Under the pieces are notes generated by a model. The model searched no databases and was not told where the DNA came from. It saw only the letters and a program-made list of their open reading frames with translations. DNA of 12,188 nt from UBA7672 sp034439955 (GTDB taxonomy: Bacteria > Pseudomonadota > Alphaproteobacteria > Caulobacterales > Hyphomonadaceae), in assembly GCA_034439955.1 (NCBI GenBank), contig JAWXBJ010000138.1:1-12188 (forward strand), read 5' to 3'. A program made the translations under genes and the position numbers. Of this stretch, positions 6,137 through 12,188 are shown in pieces; within the stretch, counting starts at the first letter, position 1; each line of letters begins with the position of its first letter.

Positions 6137-6718
6137 TTATCTCAAGTCAGACAGACGAATCGATATCTCCGGCGCGAGCCTTGGCGATACGTGCTGGTCC
6201 GCCGTGGCGAAAAGCGGTTCGCCGTAATTTCCATCGACGTTCAAGCGCTGAACATGAATCTTTCCGTTCACCAGATCGACCACCCAGTATTCGCGGACGC
6301 CATGACGCGCATAAAGTTGCGCCTTGTAGCCAAGATCGACCGCTAGAGAAGAGTCGGATACCTCGACCACCAGCAATGTGTCCGGACCCTTGGCCTGGGA
6401 GGGCCGCATGCCGCGCGGTATCACAAAGACATCCGGCTCGGGCCAGGCTTCCCCGGACAGCCGCAAAGGACCGTCGGCGCCGATCTCGTAGAGATCGCCT
6501 GCCGCGCGGCCGATGATCTTGATCAGGGCGGACTTGGCGTCAAAATGAAGGGCGCCTTCGCTCGGCATTTCGATCAATTCCCCCCCAAGAAGCTCGTAGG
6601 GCTCCTTGTCGCCCATGATCCCCGCCCGGATCATGCGTTCGACATCGTCCCCGGTGAACCTACGGCGGGCCGCCTCCGGAAGAGGGCGCTCTACGGTTTG
6701 GGCAGTCGTTCCGTCCAT
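6137..6718 (-). CDS. Uma2 family (DUF820) endonuclease-like protein
   Basis: A 193-residue member of the Uma2 family, which has a PD-(D/E)xK restriction-endonuclease fold; the biological role of most members is unknown. Visible family marks are EPDVFV with D96, the VVEVSDSS strand with E119, K132 after D128, and the GVREYWVVDL strand near 140-149. Likely catalytic residues are therefore present. Length is normal for the family. The ATG at 6718 is preceded by AGGG and lies 26 bases after the mmsA stop, so it is probably read from the mmsA transcript. Uma2 genes are often found as scattered, strain-variable singletons. Here it separates mmsA from mmsB and is bracketed by a partial mmsA duplication, supporting later arrival. 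No restriction or methylase partner is nearby. Confidence 0.88.
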   Translation of the reverse strand: MDGTTAQTVERPLPEAARRRFTGDDVERMIRAGIMGDKEPYELLGGELIEMPSEGALHFDAKSALIKIIGRAAGDLYEIGADGPLRLSGEAWPEPDVFVIPRGMRPSQAKGPDTLLVVEVSDSSLAVDLGYKAQLYARHGVREYWVVDLVNGKIHVQRLNVDGNYGEPLFATADQHVSPRLAPEISIRLSDLR

Positions 6719-6744
6719 GGCTGCACCCTACCACAATCCCGCCC

Positions 6745-8256
6745 TCACATCATCGTCGGAATCACAAAGCTCGAATCCCCGACATCGCCTTCCGGCCACC
6801 TCGCCGTCACCGTCTTGACCTTCGTCCAGAACTTGACGCCCTCCATTCCGTGCTGGTTGGTGTCGCCGAACGCCGAGCGCTTCCAGCCCCCGAAGGTGTG
6901 ATAGGCGACCGGCACCGGGATCGGCACGTTGATGCCGACCATGCCGACATTCACCTTGCTCGCGAACTCGCGCGCCGCGCGGCCATTGCGTGTGAAGATA
7001 GCGACACCATTGCCATACTGATGCTTGCTCGGCAGCTCGATCGCCTCTTCCAGCGTCTCGGCTCGCACCATCTGCAGAACCGGTCCGAAGATTTCCTCGT
7101 GATAGGTTTTCATGCCGGGCTTTACGTTATCGAACAGCGACGGCCCGATGAAGAAGCCTTTCTCGTATCCCTGCAGCGAGAATTCTCGCCCATCGACGAC
7201 CAGCTCGGCGCCTTCCTCCACGCCCAACCCGATATAGTCCGTGATCTTCCGGAGGTGCGCGGCCGACACCACCGGTCCGTACTGTGCCGCCGGATCGCCG
7301 GAGACGCCGACCTTCAGCGTCCCGATCTCGGCGATCATACGCTCGCGCAGCTCATCGGCGGTCTTCTTCCCCACCGGCACGACGACCGGCAGCGCCATGC
7401 AGCGTTCCCCGGCCGACCCGAAGGCAGCCCCGGACAGATCCTTGACCACCTGCTCCATGTCGGCGTCGGGAAGCACGATGCCGTGGTTCTTGGCCCCGCC
7501 CATCGCCTGCACGCGTTTGCCGTTGGCCGCGCCCGTCTGGTAAATGTAGGACGCGATGTCCGAGGACCCGACAAAGCTCACCGCCCGTATGTCCGGATGA
7601 TGCAGGATGGCGTCCACCGCGACCTTGTCGCCATGCACCACGTTGAGCACGCCGGCCGCGTCCATGCCGGCCGCCGCCCCCGCCTCCATGAACAGCTCGG
7701 CGAGGCGCACCGGCACGCTGGGGTCCTTCTCCGATGGCTTCAGGATGAAGGTGTTGCCGACCGCGATGGCGACGCCGAACATCCACATCGGGATCATCGC
7801 CGGAAAGTTGAACGGCGTGATTCCGGCTACGACCCCCAACGGCTGGCGCATCGAATATACGTCGATGCCCGGCCCCGCGCCCTCCGTGTACTCACCCTTC
7901 AGCGCGTGGGGAATGCCGCAGGCGAACTCGATCACCTCCAGCCCGCGCTGTATGTCGCCACGACTGTCGGCAATCACCTTGCCATGCTCGCCAGACAGCA
8001 TTTCGGCCAGCGCAGTCATGTTCGCCTCGACCAGCCGCTTGAACTCGAACATCACGCGCGCCCGCCGCTGCGGGTTGGTCGCGGCCCAGCCGGGGTGGGC
8101 CTTCACCGCCGCCGCAACCGCCGCATCGACATCGGCGCCGGAGGCAAACCCGACCCGCGCCTGAACCTCGCCGGTGTTGGGGTCGAACACATCGCCCGCG
8201 CGCCCGCTGTTGGCATTCACGGTCGTGCCGGCGACAAAGCCTTCGATGCGTCTCAT
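6745..8256 (-). CDS. mmsA: Methylmalonate-semialdehyde dehydrogenase (CoA-acylating)
   Basis: Converts methylmalonate semialdehyde with NAD and CoA to propionyl-CoA and CO2, the last specific step of valine breakdown. At 503 residues it has the normal family length. The substrate/cofactor segment TPFNFPAMIPMWM is at 147-159 (Asn150), the phosphate loop region SFVGSS near 227-232, the catalytic cysteine C286 in GERCMALP, and EEIFGPVL at 387-394. The end, GVKFWTKVKTVTARW, is typical. The ATG at 8256 has a strong AAGGAG 8 bases upstream. It reads leftwards as the first gene of the run ending in mmsB. The divergent start of the cation-transporter gene is only 77 bases away, so their promoters share this gap. 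A broken duplicate of its last roughly 110 bases lies at 5937-6050. Other aldehyde dehydrogenases are ruled out by the CoA-acylating family signature. Confidence 0.97.
   Translation of the reverse strand: MRRIEGFVAGTTVNANSGRAGDVFDPNTGEVQARVGFASGADVDAAVAAAVKAHPGWAATNPQRRARVMFEFKRLVEANMTALAEMLSGEHGKVIADSRGDIQRGLEVIEFACGIPHALKGEYTEGAGPGIDVYSMRQPLGVVAGITPFNFPAMIPMWMFGVAIAVGNTFILKPSEKDPSVPVRLAELFMEAGAAAGMDAAGVLNVVHGDKVAVDAILHHPDIRAVSFVGSSDIASYIYQTGAANGKRVQAMGGAKNHGIVLPDADMEQVVKDLSGAAFGSAGERCMALPVVVPVGKKTADELRERMIAEIGTLKVGVSGDPAAQYGPVVSAAHLRKITDYIGLGVEEGAELVVDGREFSLQGYEKGFFIGPSLFDNVKPGMKTYHEEIFGPVLQMVRAETLEEAIELPSKHQYGNGVAIFTRNGRAAREFASKVNVGMVGINVPIPVPVAYHTFGGWKRSAFGDTNQHGMEGVKFWTKVKTVTARWPEGDVGDSSFVIPTMM
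6791..6814. repeat. Direct repeat, right copy (inside intact mmsA)
   Basis: Identical over 24 bases to 5982-6005; the wider similarity covers roughly 6745-6862. This copy is in frame in the intact dehydrogenase, encoding part of the TVTARWPEG segment. Confidence 0.9.
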
Positions 8257-8333
8257 GCGAGATACTCCTTATTCCGACGAGTGATAGCCTCGCATGCTTG
8301 ACCCCGCCAGCGGGACAGCCGATTTCCAGCATC
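8257..8333. promoter_or_regulatory. Divergent promoter gap between mmsA and the cation-transporter gene
   Basis: These 77 bases must contain the mmsA promoter and any local promoter for the rightward genes. Two small inverted repeats are visible: GCATGC at 8292-8297 and CCCGC-CA-GCGGG at 8303-8314. Neither can be tied to a known regulator. No strong sigma-70 hexamer pair was found. Confidence 0.4.
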
Positions 8334-8930
8334 ATGACCGACGCCAGGGAAGCTGACCGCGCCTTCCGCAAGGCCGTGCGCTTTGTCGCCTTGGCCAATC
8401 TCATCTACTTCTTCATCGAATTCGTCGCGGGCCAGGTCGCGGGGTCGGTTTCCCTGTTCGCCGACAGCATCGATTTTCTGGAAGATGCGGCCGTCAACCT
8501 GCTCGTGCTTCTCGCCCTCGACTGGGCCCCCAGGGCTCGCGCCCGGATGGGTATGACGCTCGCCGCCTTGCTGCTGGTCCCCTCCGCTGCCGCCCTTTGG
8601 ACAGGGTGGACAAAACTTCAGGCGCCTGTCGCGCCTGATCCCTTCATCCTCTCGATCGCGGGGCTGGGCGCCCTGGCCGTGAATGTCGTTTGTTCGCTGC
8701 GGCTGGCCAGTTTTCGCTCCTCAGGTGGGAGCCTCGCCAGGGCGGCTTTCCTGTCGGCCCGGAACGACGCCGTCGCCAACATCGCGATCATCGGCGCGGG
8801 GCTGGTGACGCTGGTCTGGGCTTCGGCCTGGCCCGACCTGATCGTCGGGATCGCCATCGCCGCCCTCAATGCCGGCGCGGCCCGCGAGGTGTGGGAGGCC
8901 GCTCGCGGGGAGCATGACGCCGCCCCCTGA
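8334..8930 (+). CDS. Short cation diffusion facilitator-type transporter
   Basis: A 198-residue inner-membrane protein resembling the membrane half of cation diffusion facilitators (Zn/Co/Cd proton antiporters). Six hydrophobic segments are visible at about 18-37, 40-62, 73-92, 103-124, 138-160 and 164-183. The family helix-2 signature is present as SLFADSIDFLEDA (D47, D51). The helix-5 motif reads N-D-A-V-A-N (D145, N149) where family members usually have HxxxD. The C-terminal cytoplasmic metal-sensing domain is absent. The ATG at 8334 is preferred over an in-frame TTG at 8298, since the family N-terminus begins near here; neither has a clear ribosome site. It lies 69 bases before the formaldehyde dehydrogenase gene in the same direction. 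Metal specificity cannot be predicted, and transport is likely but unproven given the altered site. Confidence 0.82.
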   Translation: MTDAREADRAFRKAVRFVALANLIYFFIEFVAGQVAGSVSLFADSIDFLEDAAVNLLVLLALDWAPRARARMGMTLAALLLVPSAAALWTGWTKLQAPVAPDPFILSIAGLGALAVNVVCSLRLASFRSSGGSLARAAFLSARNDAVANIAIIGAGLVTLVWASAWPDLIVGIAIAALNAGAAREVWEAARGEHDAAP

Positions 8931-8954
8931 TCGATCCGGCCTGCGCTTGACCGC

Positions 8955-8982
8955 GCCCGGCTCAGCGGCTCACTTGCCGGGC
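8955..8982. promoter_or_regulatory. Inverted repeat GCCCGGC / GCCGGGC upstream of the formaldehyde dehydrogenase
   Basis: Two perfect 7-base arms separated by 14 bases, ending 17 bases before the dehydrogenase ATG. TTGACC at 8947-8952 precedes it and could serve as a -35 box, but the matching -10 position (TCACTT) is poor. It may be an operator or a weak transcript-ending hairpin of the upstream gene; no T run follows. Confidence 0.35.
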
Positions 8983-8999
8983 AATCAAAGGTCTGACCA

Positions 9000-10109
<1,110 letters not shown>

Positions 10110-10119
10110 GCGCGCGGCG

Positions 10120-10371
10120 ATGATCTGGAACATCCGCGACCACCGCACGCGACCGTTTCGCTGGGCGCACGTCAACGTCATTGTCGAGAATGTCTGGCAC
10201 GACAATGCCTGCGCAGATGCCGACCAGGCGGAACGCGACGACGGTCGCAGCGTCACCTACGCTGAACTGCGCGACACTTCCCTTCACGAGGCCATCATCT
10301 GGGCCGAAGGCGCCGCCGCAAAGGTTACGCTGTTTCTCTACGACCCGGACGACTCAGGCAATCCAGACTAA
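10120..10371 (+). CDS. Hypothetical 83-residue protein downstream of frmA
   Basis: A small gene I do not recognise. It starts with ATG 10 bases after the frmA stop, so it is probably co-transcribed; the ribosome site is weak (only GAG near the frmA stop). The protein is acidic and soluble, rich in Asp, Ala and Trp (MIWNIRDHRTRPFRWAHVNV at the start, DPDDSGNPD at the end), with an alternating hydrophobic pattern (VNVIVENVW, KVTLFLYD) that suggests a small mixed alpha/beta fold. There is one cysteine, no signal peptide and no membrane segment. A longer frame starting at 10027 inside frmA is rejected as overlap. Placement suggests a link with formaldehyde detoxification, but nothing in the protein itself shows that. 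Confidence 0.6.
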   Translation: MIWNIRDHRTRPFRWAHVNVIVENVWHDNACADADQAERDDGRSVTYAELRDTSLHEAIIWAEGAAAKVTLFLYDPDDSGNPD

Positions 10372-10398
10372 CGCAAGCACCACCTTTACGCGCCCATA

Positions 10399-10427
10399 TT
10401 GAAGATACGCTATCATCCTGCTATCGT
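10399..10427 (+). promoter_or_regulatory. Candidate promoter of the toxin-antitoxin pair, giving a leaderless message
   Basis: TTGAAG (10399-10404) and TATCGT (10422-10427) are separated by 17 bases, the sigma-70 optimum. The expected start of transcription, 6-7 bases after the -10 box, falls on or next to the antitoxin ATG at 10434, and no Shine-Dalgarno is present, so the message would be leaderless. The same stretch holds GATA-CGC-TATC (10404-10414) and a second GCTATC 11 bases on, a layout suited to binding by a ribbon-helix-helix autorepressor. Confidence 0.5.
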
Positions 10428-10433
10428 TTACTC

Positions 10434-10663
10434 ATGGCCCAGGTGATCATCCGCAATCTCGATGACGACGTCGTCGCCACGCTCATAAACTGGCGGAAGC
10501 CGAGAACACGTCGCTGGAACAGAAACTCCGCGATGAACTCACGCGCATCGCGCGGCGAAACTCCGAGGAGTTCTGGGAAGTCGCCGCAGCCATCCGTCAG
10601 ATGACGCGCGGGTCGAAGCTCAATCCCACGGATGTCATTCGCAAGGCGCGCGACGAGAGGTGA
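10434..10663 (+). pseudogene. FitA-like ribbon-helix-helix antitoxin with one-base frameshift
   Basis: The first frame encodes MAQVIIRNLDDDVVATL, a FitA/VapB-type ribbon-helix-helix N-terminus, then runs into unrelated residues and stops near 10602. One frame over, from 10490, the protein continues LAEAENTSLEQKLRDELTRI and on to a TGA at 10661-10663. Restoring one base at the AAA of 10487-10489 (ATAAAC) gives a continuous 76-residue antitoxin whose spacing between the VxxL and the S-L-E-Q-x-L-R-x-E-L region matches the family exactly. The C-terminal part (about residues 40-76 of the restored protein) would bind and neutralise the toxin. The toxin start overlaps this stop in the sequence GTGA, so the two were translationally coupled. 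Either a genuine inactivating mutation in an A run or a sequencing error explains it. Confidence 0.88.
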
Positions 10664-11073
10664 GGTCCGCAGTTCTCGACGCGAGCGTGGTTGTCAGGTG
10701 GTTCACGGCGGATTCCCTGTCGGACGCAGCGCTCGGCTGCCGCACACGCTTCGTCGGCGTTGCGCCGGATCTTCTCCCCATCGAAGTCGCCAACGCGCTG
10801 CGCCTCTATTGTCGCACGGAGAAACTCGACCCTTCCGCCGTTGCCGCCGCTGTGAACGGTCTTGCGGGACAACTCACCATCGTCCCCAGCCAGCCACTGC
10901 TGACAACGGCGTTCGGTCTCGCCGTTCAGCTGGATCATTCCGTCTATGACTGTCTCTATGCGGCGCTGGCCCTGCATGAGGCGATTCCGCTTGTCACGGC
11001 AGATCGCAGGTTCATGAAAAAGCTCGCCGCCCTGGCCTCGGTCGATGTCATTGATCTGAAGTCGGTCGGTTGA
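10660..11073 (+). CDS. vapC: VapC/FitB-type PIN-domain toxin
   Basis: A 137-residue PIN-domain ribonuclease of the VapC/FitB group, expected to cleave tRNA or other RNA when free of its antitoxin. The acidic metal site is complete: D7 in VLDASV, E42 in IEVANAL, D97 in SVYDCLYAALA and D115 in TADRRF. Start is GTG at 10660, overlapping the antitoxin stop by four bases, so translation depends on the upstream gene. Length is normal and no damage is visible, although the antitoxin gene is frameshifted. If that frameshift is real, coupling would be lost because ribosomes would stop at about 10602, 58 bases before the GTG, which would lower toxin synthesis. Targets cannot be predicted from sequence. 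Confidence 0.93.
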   Translation: MRSAVLDASVVVRWFTADSLSDAALGCRTRFVGVAPDLLPIEVANALRLYCRTEKLDPSAVAAAVNGLAGQLTIVPSQPLLTTAFGLAVQLDHSVYDCLYAALALHEAIPLVTADRRFMKKLAALASVDVIDLKSVG

Positions 11074-11152
11074 AGGCGGAGCTGTCTCCAGGAGTGACGT
11101 TCGGGCGGAAGCCGCGAGTAAAACCTGTCCTCTCCCGGAATTGTCGGCTCAA

Positions 11153-11170
11153 ACGATGTTGACGCATCGT
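11153..11170. terminator. Hairpin ACGATG-TTGACG-CATCGT between convergent genes
   Basis: A perfect 6-base-pair stem with a 6-base loop in the 119-base gap between the convergent vapC and TetR-family genes. Position fits a two-way transcript end, but the stem is short and no T run follows on either strand, so this is a weak call. Confidence 0.3.
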
Positions 11171-11192
11171 CGGCCCCGCCTGAACTATTCTG

Positions 11193-11795
11193 CTAAAGCC
11201 GGGCCGGAGCTTGTCCGGCCGCCAGTCCCGCGATCAGCACGTCCATCAGCGCGTCGAGCTCCTTCAGGTCGCTCTTGCCCGCATCCATCTGCACCATCGC
11301 CGGATGATGAAAGCGCGATGTCGCGTTGAGGATCAGCGTCGCCCGGCTCTCCGCCGATTTCAGCGGCCAGTCGCCCGCCCGCGCCCCGTCGAGCAGGATG
11401 CCGACCACATCCTCACGCAGGCGCGTTATGTGCTCCGCCACCACCGCATGCGCGTCCAAGGTGATCGTGCTGTAGACGGCGAACATCTCGGCATCGTCCA
11501 GCACCTTCTTGCGCTTTACTTCGGCAAGCGCGCGCACCCACGCCTTGAGCCGCCTTGGCGCGGGTGTTTTCGTATCGGCCGTGATTCTCCCAAGGGGCGC
11601 CATGACCTGCGCCAGCCACCGCTCAGCGACCGCATCGAAAAGCGCGCTCTTGGACGCGAAGTGCTTGTAGACGTTTGAATGGCTCATATCCAACGCCCGC
11701 GCGACGTCCACGACCCCGGTCTTGCCCGGACCATGGCGCCGCACCATCTCGACCGTCGCATCGAGAATGCGTTCGCGTGTCGATTCGAATGTCAC
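11193..11795 (-). CDS. TetR/AcrR family transcriptional regulator
   Basis: A 200-residue one-component regulator that would bind DNA as a dimer and release it on binding a small ligand. The N-terminal helix-turn-helix is clear: ERILDATVEMVRRHGPGKTG, then VVDVARALDMSHSNVYKHF at about 28-46, then SKSALFDAVAERW. The C-terminal ligand domain (about 60-200) is variable and all-helical in appearance. The start is GTG at 11795, giving M-T-F-E-S-T-R-E-R-I; an ATG further up at 11876 would overlap the aldo/keto reductase by about 60 bases and add non-family residues. GTG lies 19 bases after the reductase stop, so the two genes form an operon and the regulator probably controls the reductase and itself. 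There is no strong ribosome site, which suits coupled translation. Confidence 0.92.
   Translation of the reverse strand: MTFESTRERILDATVEMVRRHGPGKTGVVDVARALDMSHSNVYKHFASKSALFDAVAERWLAQVMAPLGRITADTKTPAPRRLKAWVRALAEVKRKKVLDDAEMFAVYSTITLDAHAVVAEHITRLREDVVGILLDGARAGDWPLKSAESRATLILNATSRFHHPAMVQMDAGKSDLKELDALMDVLIAGLAAGQAPARL
11202..11220. repeat. Hairpin GGCCGGA-GCTTG-TCCGGCC at the TetR gene end
   Basis: A perfect 7-base-pair stem with 5-base loop covering the last coding codons of the TetR gene, 6 bases before its stop complex. It may slow or end transcription from the right, but lacks a clear T run. Confidence 0.35.
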
Positions 11796-11814
11796 GCCGG
11801 CAGGTGAACCCGTT

Positions 11815-12188
11815 TCATCGCTCGCTGTCGAGCATCGCCATCTGCTCCGGAGAGTAGCGCGCGCCTGCCACCGCATCCGGCGGCGCAGCCGCTTCGATGC
11901 GGGCTAGGTCCGCAGGCGAGAGCGTTACATCCAGAGCGCCCAGCGATTCGGCCAGCCGCTCGCGCTTTCGCGCGCCAATCAGCGGCACAATGTCGTCCCC
12001 GCGCGAGGCGACCCAGGCAATCGCAAGCTGGGCGACTGTGCATCCATTCTCGTCCGCGATGTCTTTCAGCGCCTGCACGAGAGCAAGATTTCTGTTCAGG
12101 TTCTCACCCTGAAAACGCGGCGCATGAGAACGAAATCCGCCATGCGATCCGCCGCCAAGGGCGCTGTCGCTGATGAGGCCACGCGACA
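11815..12188 (-). CDS. Aldo/keto reductase (partial, N-terminus outside window)
   Basis: The C-terminal 123 residues of an NADPH-dependent aldo/keto reductase (TIM-barrel family) that reduces aldehydes or ketones. Recognisable pieces in order are SRGLISDSALGGG at the window edge, PRFQGENLNRNLALV, then ADENGCTVAQLAIAWV, the cofactor-binding DDIVPLIGARKRERL, and a final helix ending MAMLDSER. The catalytic Asp-Tyr-Lys-His tetrad lies in the missing part. The reading frame is open to the right edge with no breaks. It is followed 19 bases later by the TetR-family gene, probably its regulator. The substrate is unknown. The family call is secure from the end segments alone. Confidence 0.93.
   Translation of the reverse strand, partial: SRGLISDSALGGGSHGGFRSHAPRFQGENLNRNLALVQALKDIADENGCTVAQLAIAWVASRGDDIVPLIGARKRERLAESLGALDVTLSPADLARIEAAAPPDAVAGARYSPEQMAMLDSER

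Noticed and set aside
6850..8301. 483-codon open frame on the plus strand opposite mmsA
   Set aside because: Antisense shadow of a strongly conserved dehydrogenase; His/Arg/Asp-rich with no family resemblance.
10484..10490. Programmed -1 frameshift in the antitoxin
   Set aside because: The site ends in AAAC but lacks the identical first triplet of a slippery heptamer, and no supporting stem or internal Shine-Dalgarno was seen; kept only as a remote option.
11796..11876. Upstream ATG start for the TetR regulator
   Set aside because: It adds Arg/Trp-rich residues absent from the family and overlaps the aldo/keto reductase.

Overview
The window comes from a GC-rich bacterium, most likely an alphaproteobacterium. 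The evidence is strong third-position GC, a valine-degradation mmsA/mmsB pair, glutathione-dependent formaldehyde dehydrogenase and a FitAB-type toxin-antitoxin pair. Genus cannot be fixed from this sequence. Nearly every base is in a gene, in short runs of co-directional genes with gaps of 10-100 bases.

Left part (1-4575, minus strand): a compact four-gene operon read leftwards. It encodes a three-helix membrane protein, a soluble SPFH/band-7 protein with a long charged coiled coil and a C-terminal zinc ribbon, a double zinc-ribbon protein with a C-terminal FHA domain, and a Ser/Thr kinase with an N-terminal zinc ribbon that runs off the left edge. Kinase, phospho-threonine reader, membrane-scaffold protein and membrane anchor in one operon suggest an envelope-associated phospho-signalling complex. 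It resembles the Bacillus ydjFGHI (PspA-linked) layout in parts but differs in carrying a kinase and an FHA protein. This is the most interesting part of the window.

Middle (4576-8256, minus strand): mmsA (methylmalonate-semialdehyde dehydrogenase) and mmsB (3-hydroxyisobutyrate dehydrogenase), the last steps of valine catabolism. The usual close pairing is broken by about 1.2 kb holding a Uma2-family nuclease-like gene, a decayed second copy of the mmsA 3' end, and a lower-GC 92-residue gene. The partial duplication marks an insertion or recombination scar.

Right-middle (8334-10371, plus strand): a short cation-diffusion-facilitator-type membrane protein, the class III alcohol dehydrogenase/S-(hydroxymethyl)glutathione dehydrogenase, and an unrecognised 83-residue gene. 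The expected S-formylglutathione hydrolase is not adjacent.

Right end (10399-12188): a FitA-like antitoxin gene with a one-base frameshift, followed by an intact VapC/PIN toxin overlapping it by 4 bases (plus strand). Facing it on the minus strand are a TetR-family regulator and the C-terminal part of an aldo/keto reductase that runs off the right edge. No rRNA, tRNA, CRISPR array, insertion sequence or complete mobile element was seen.
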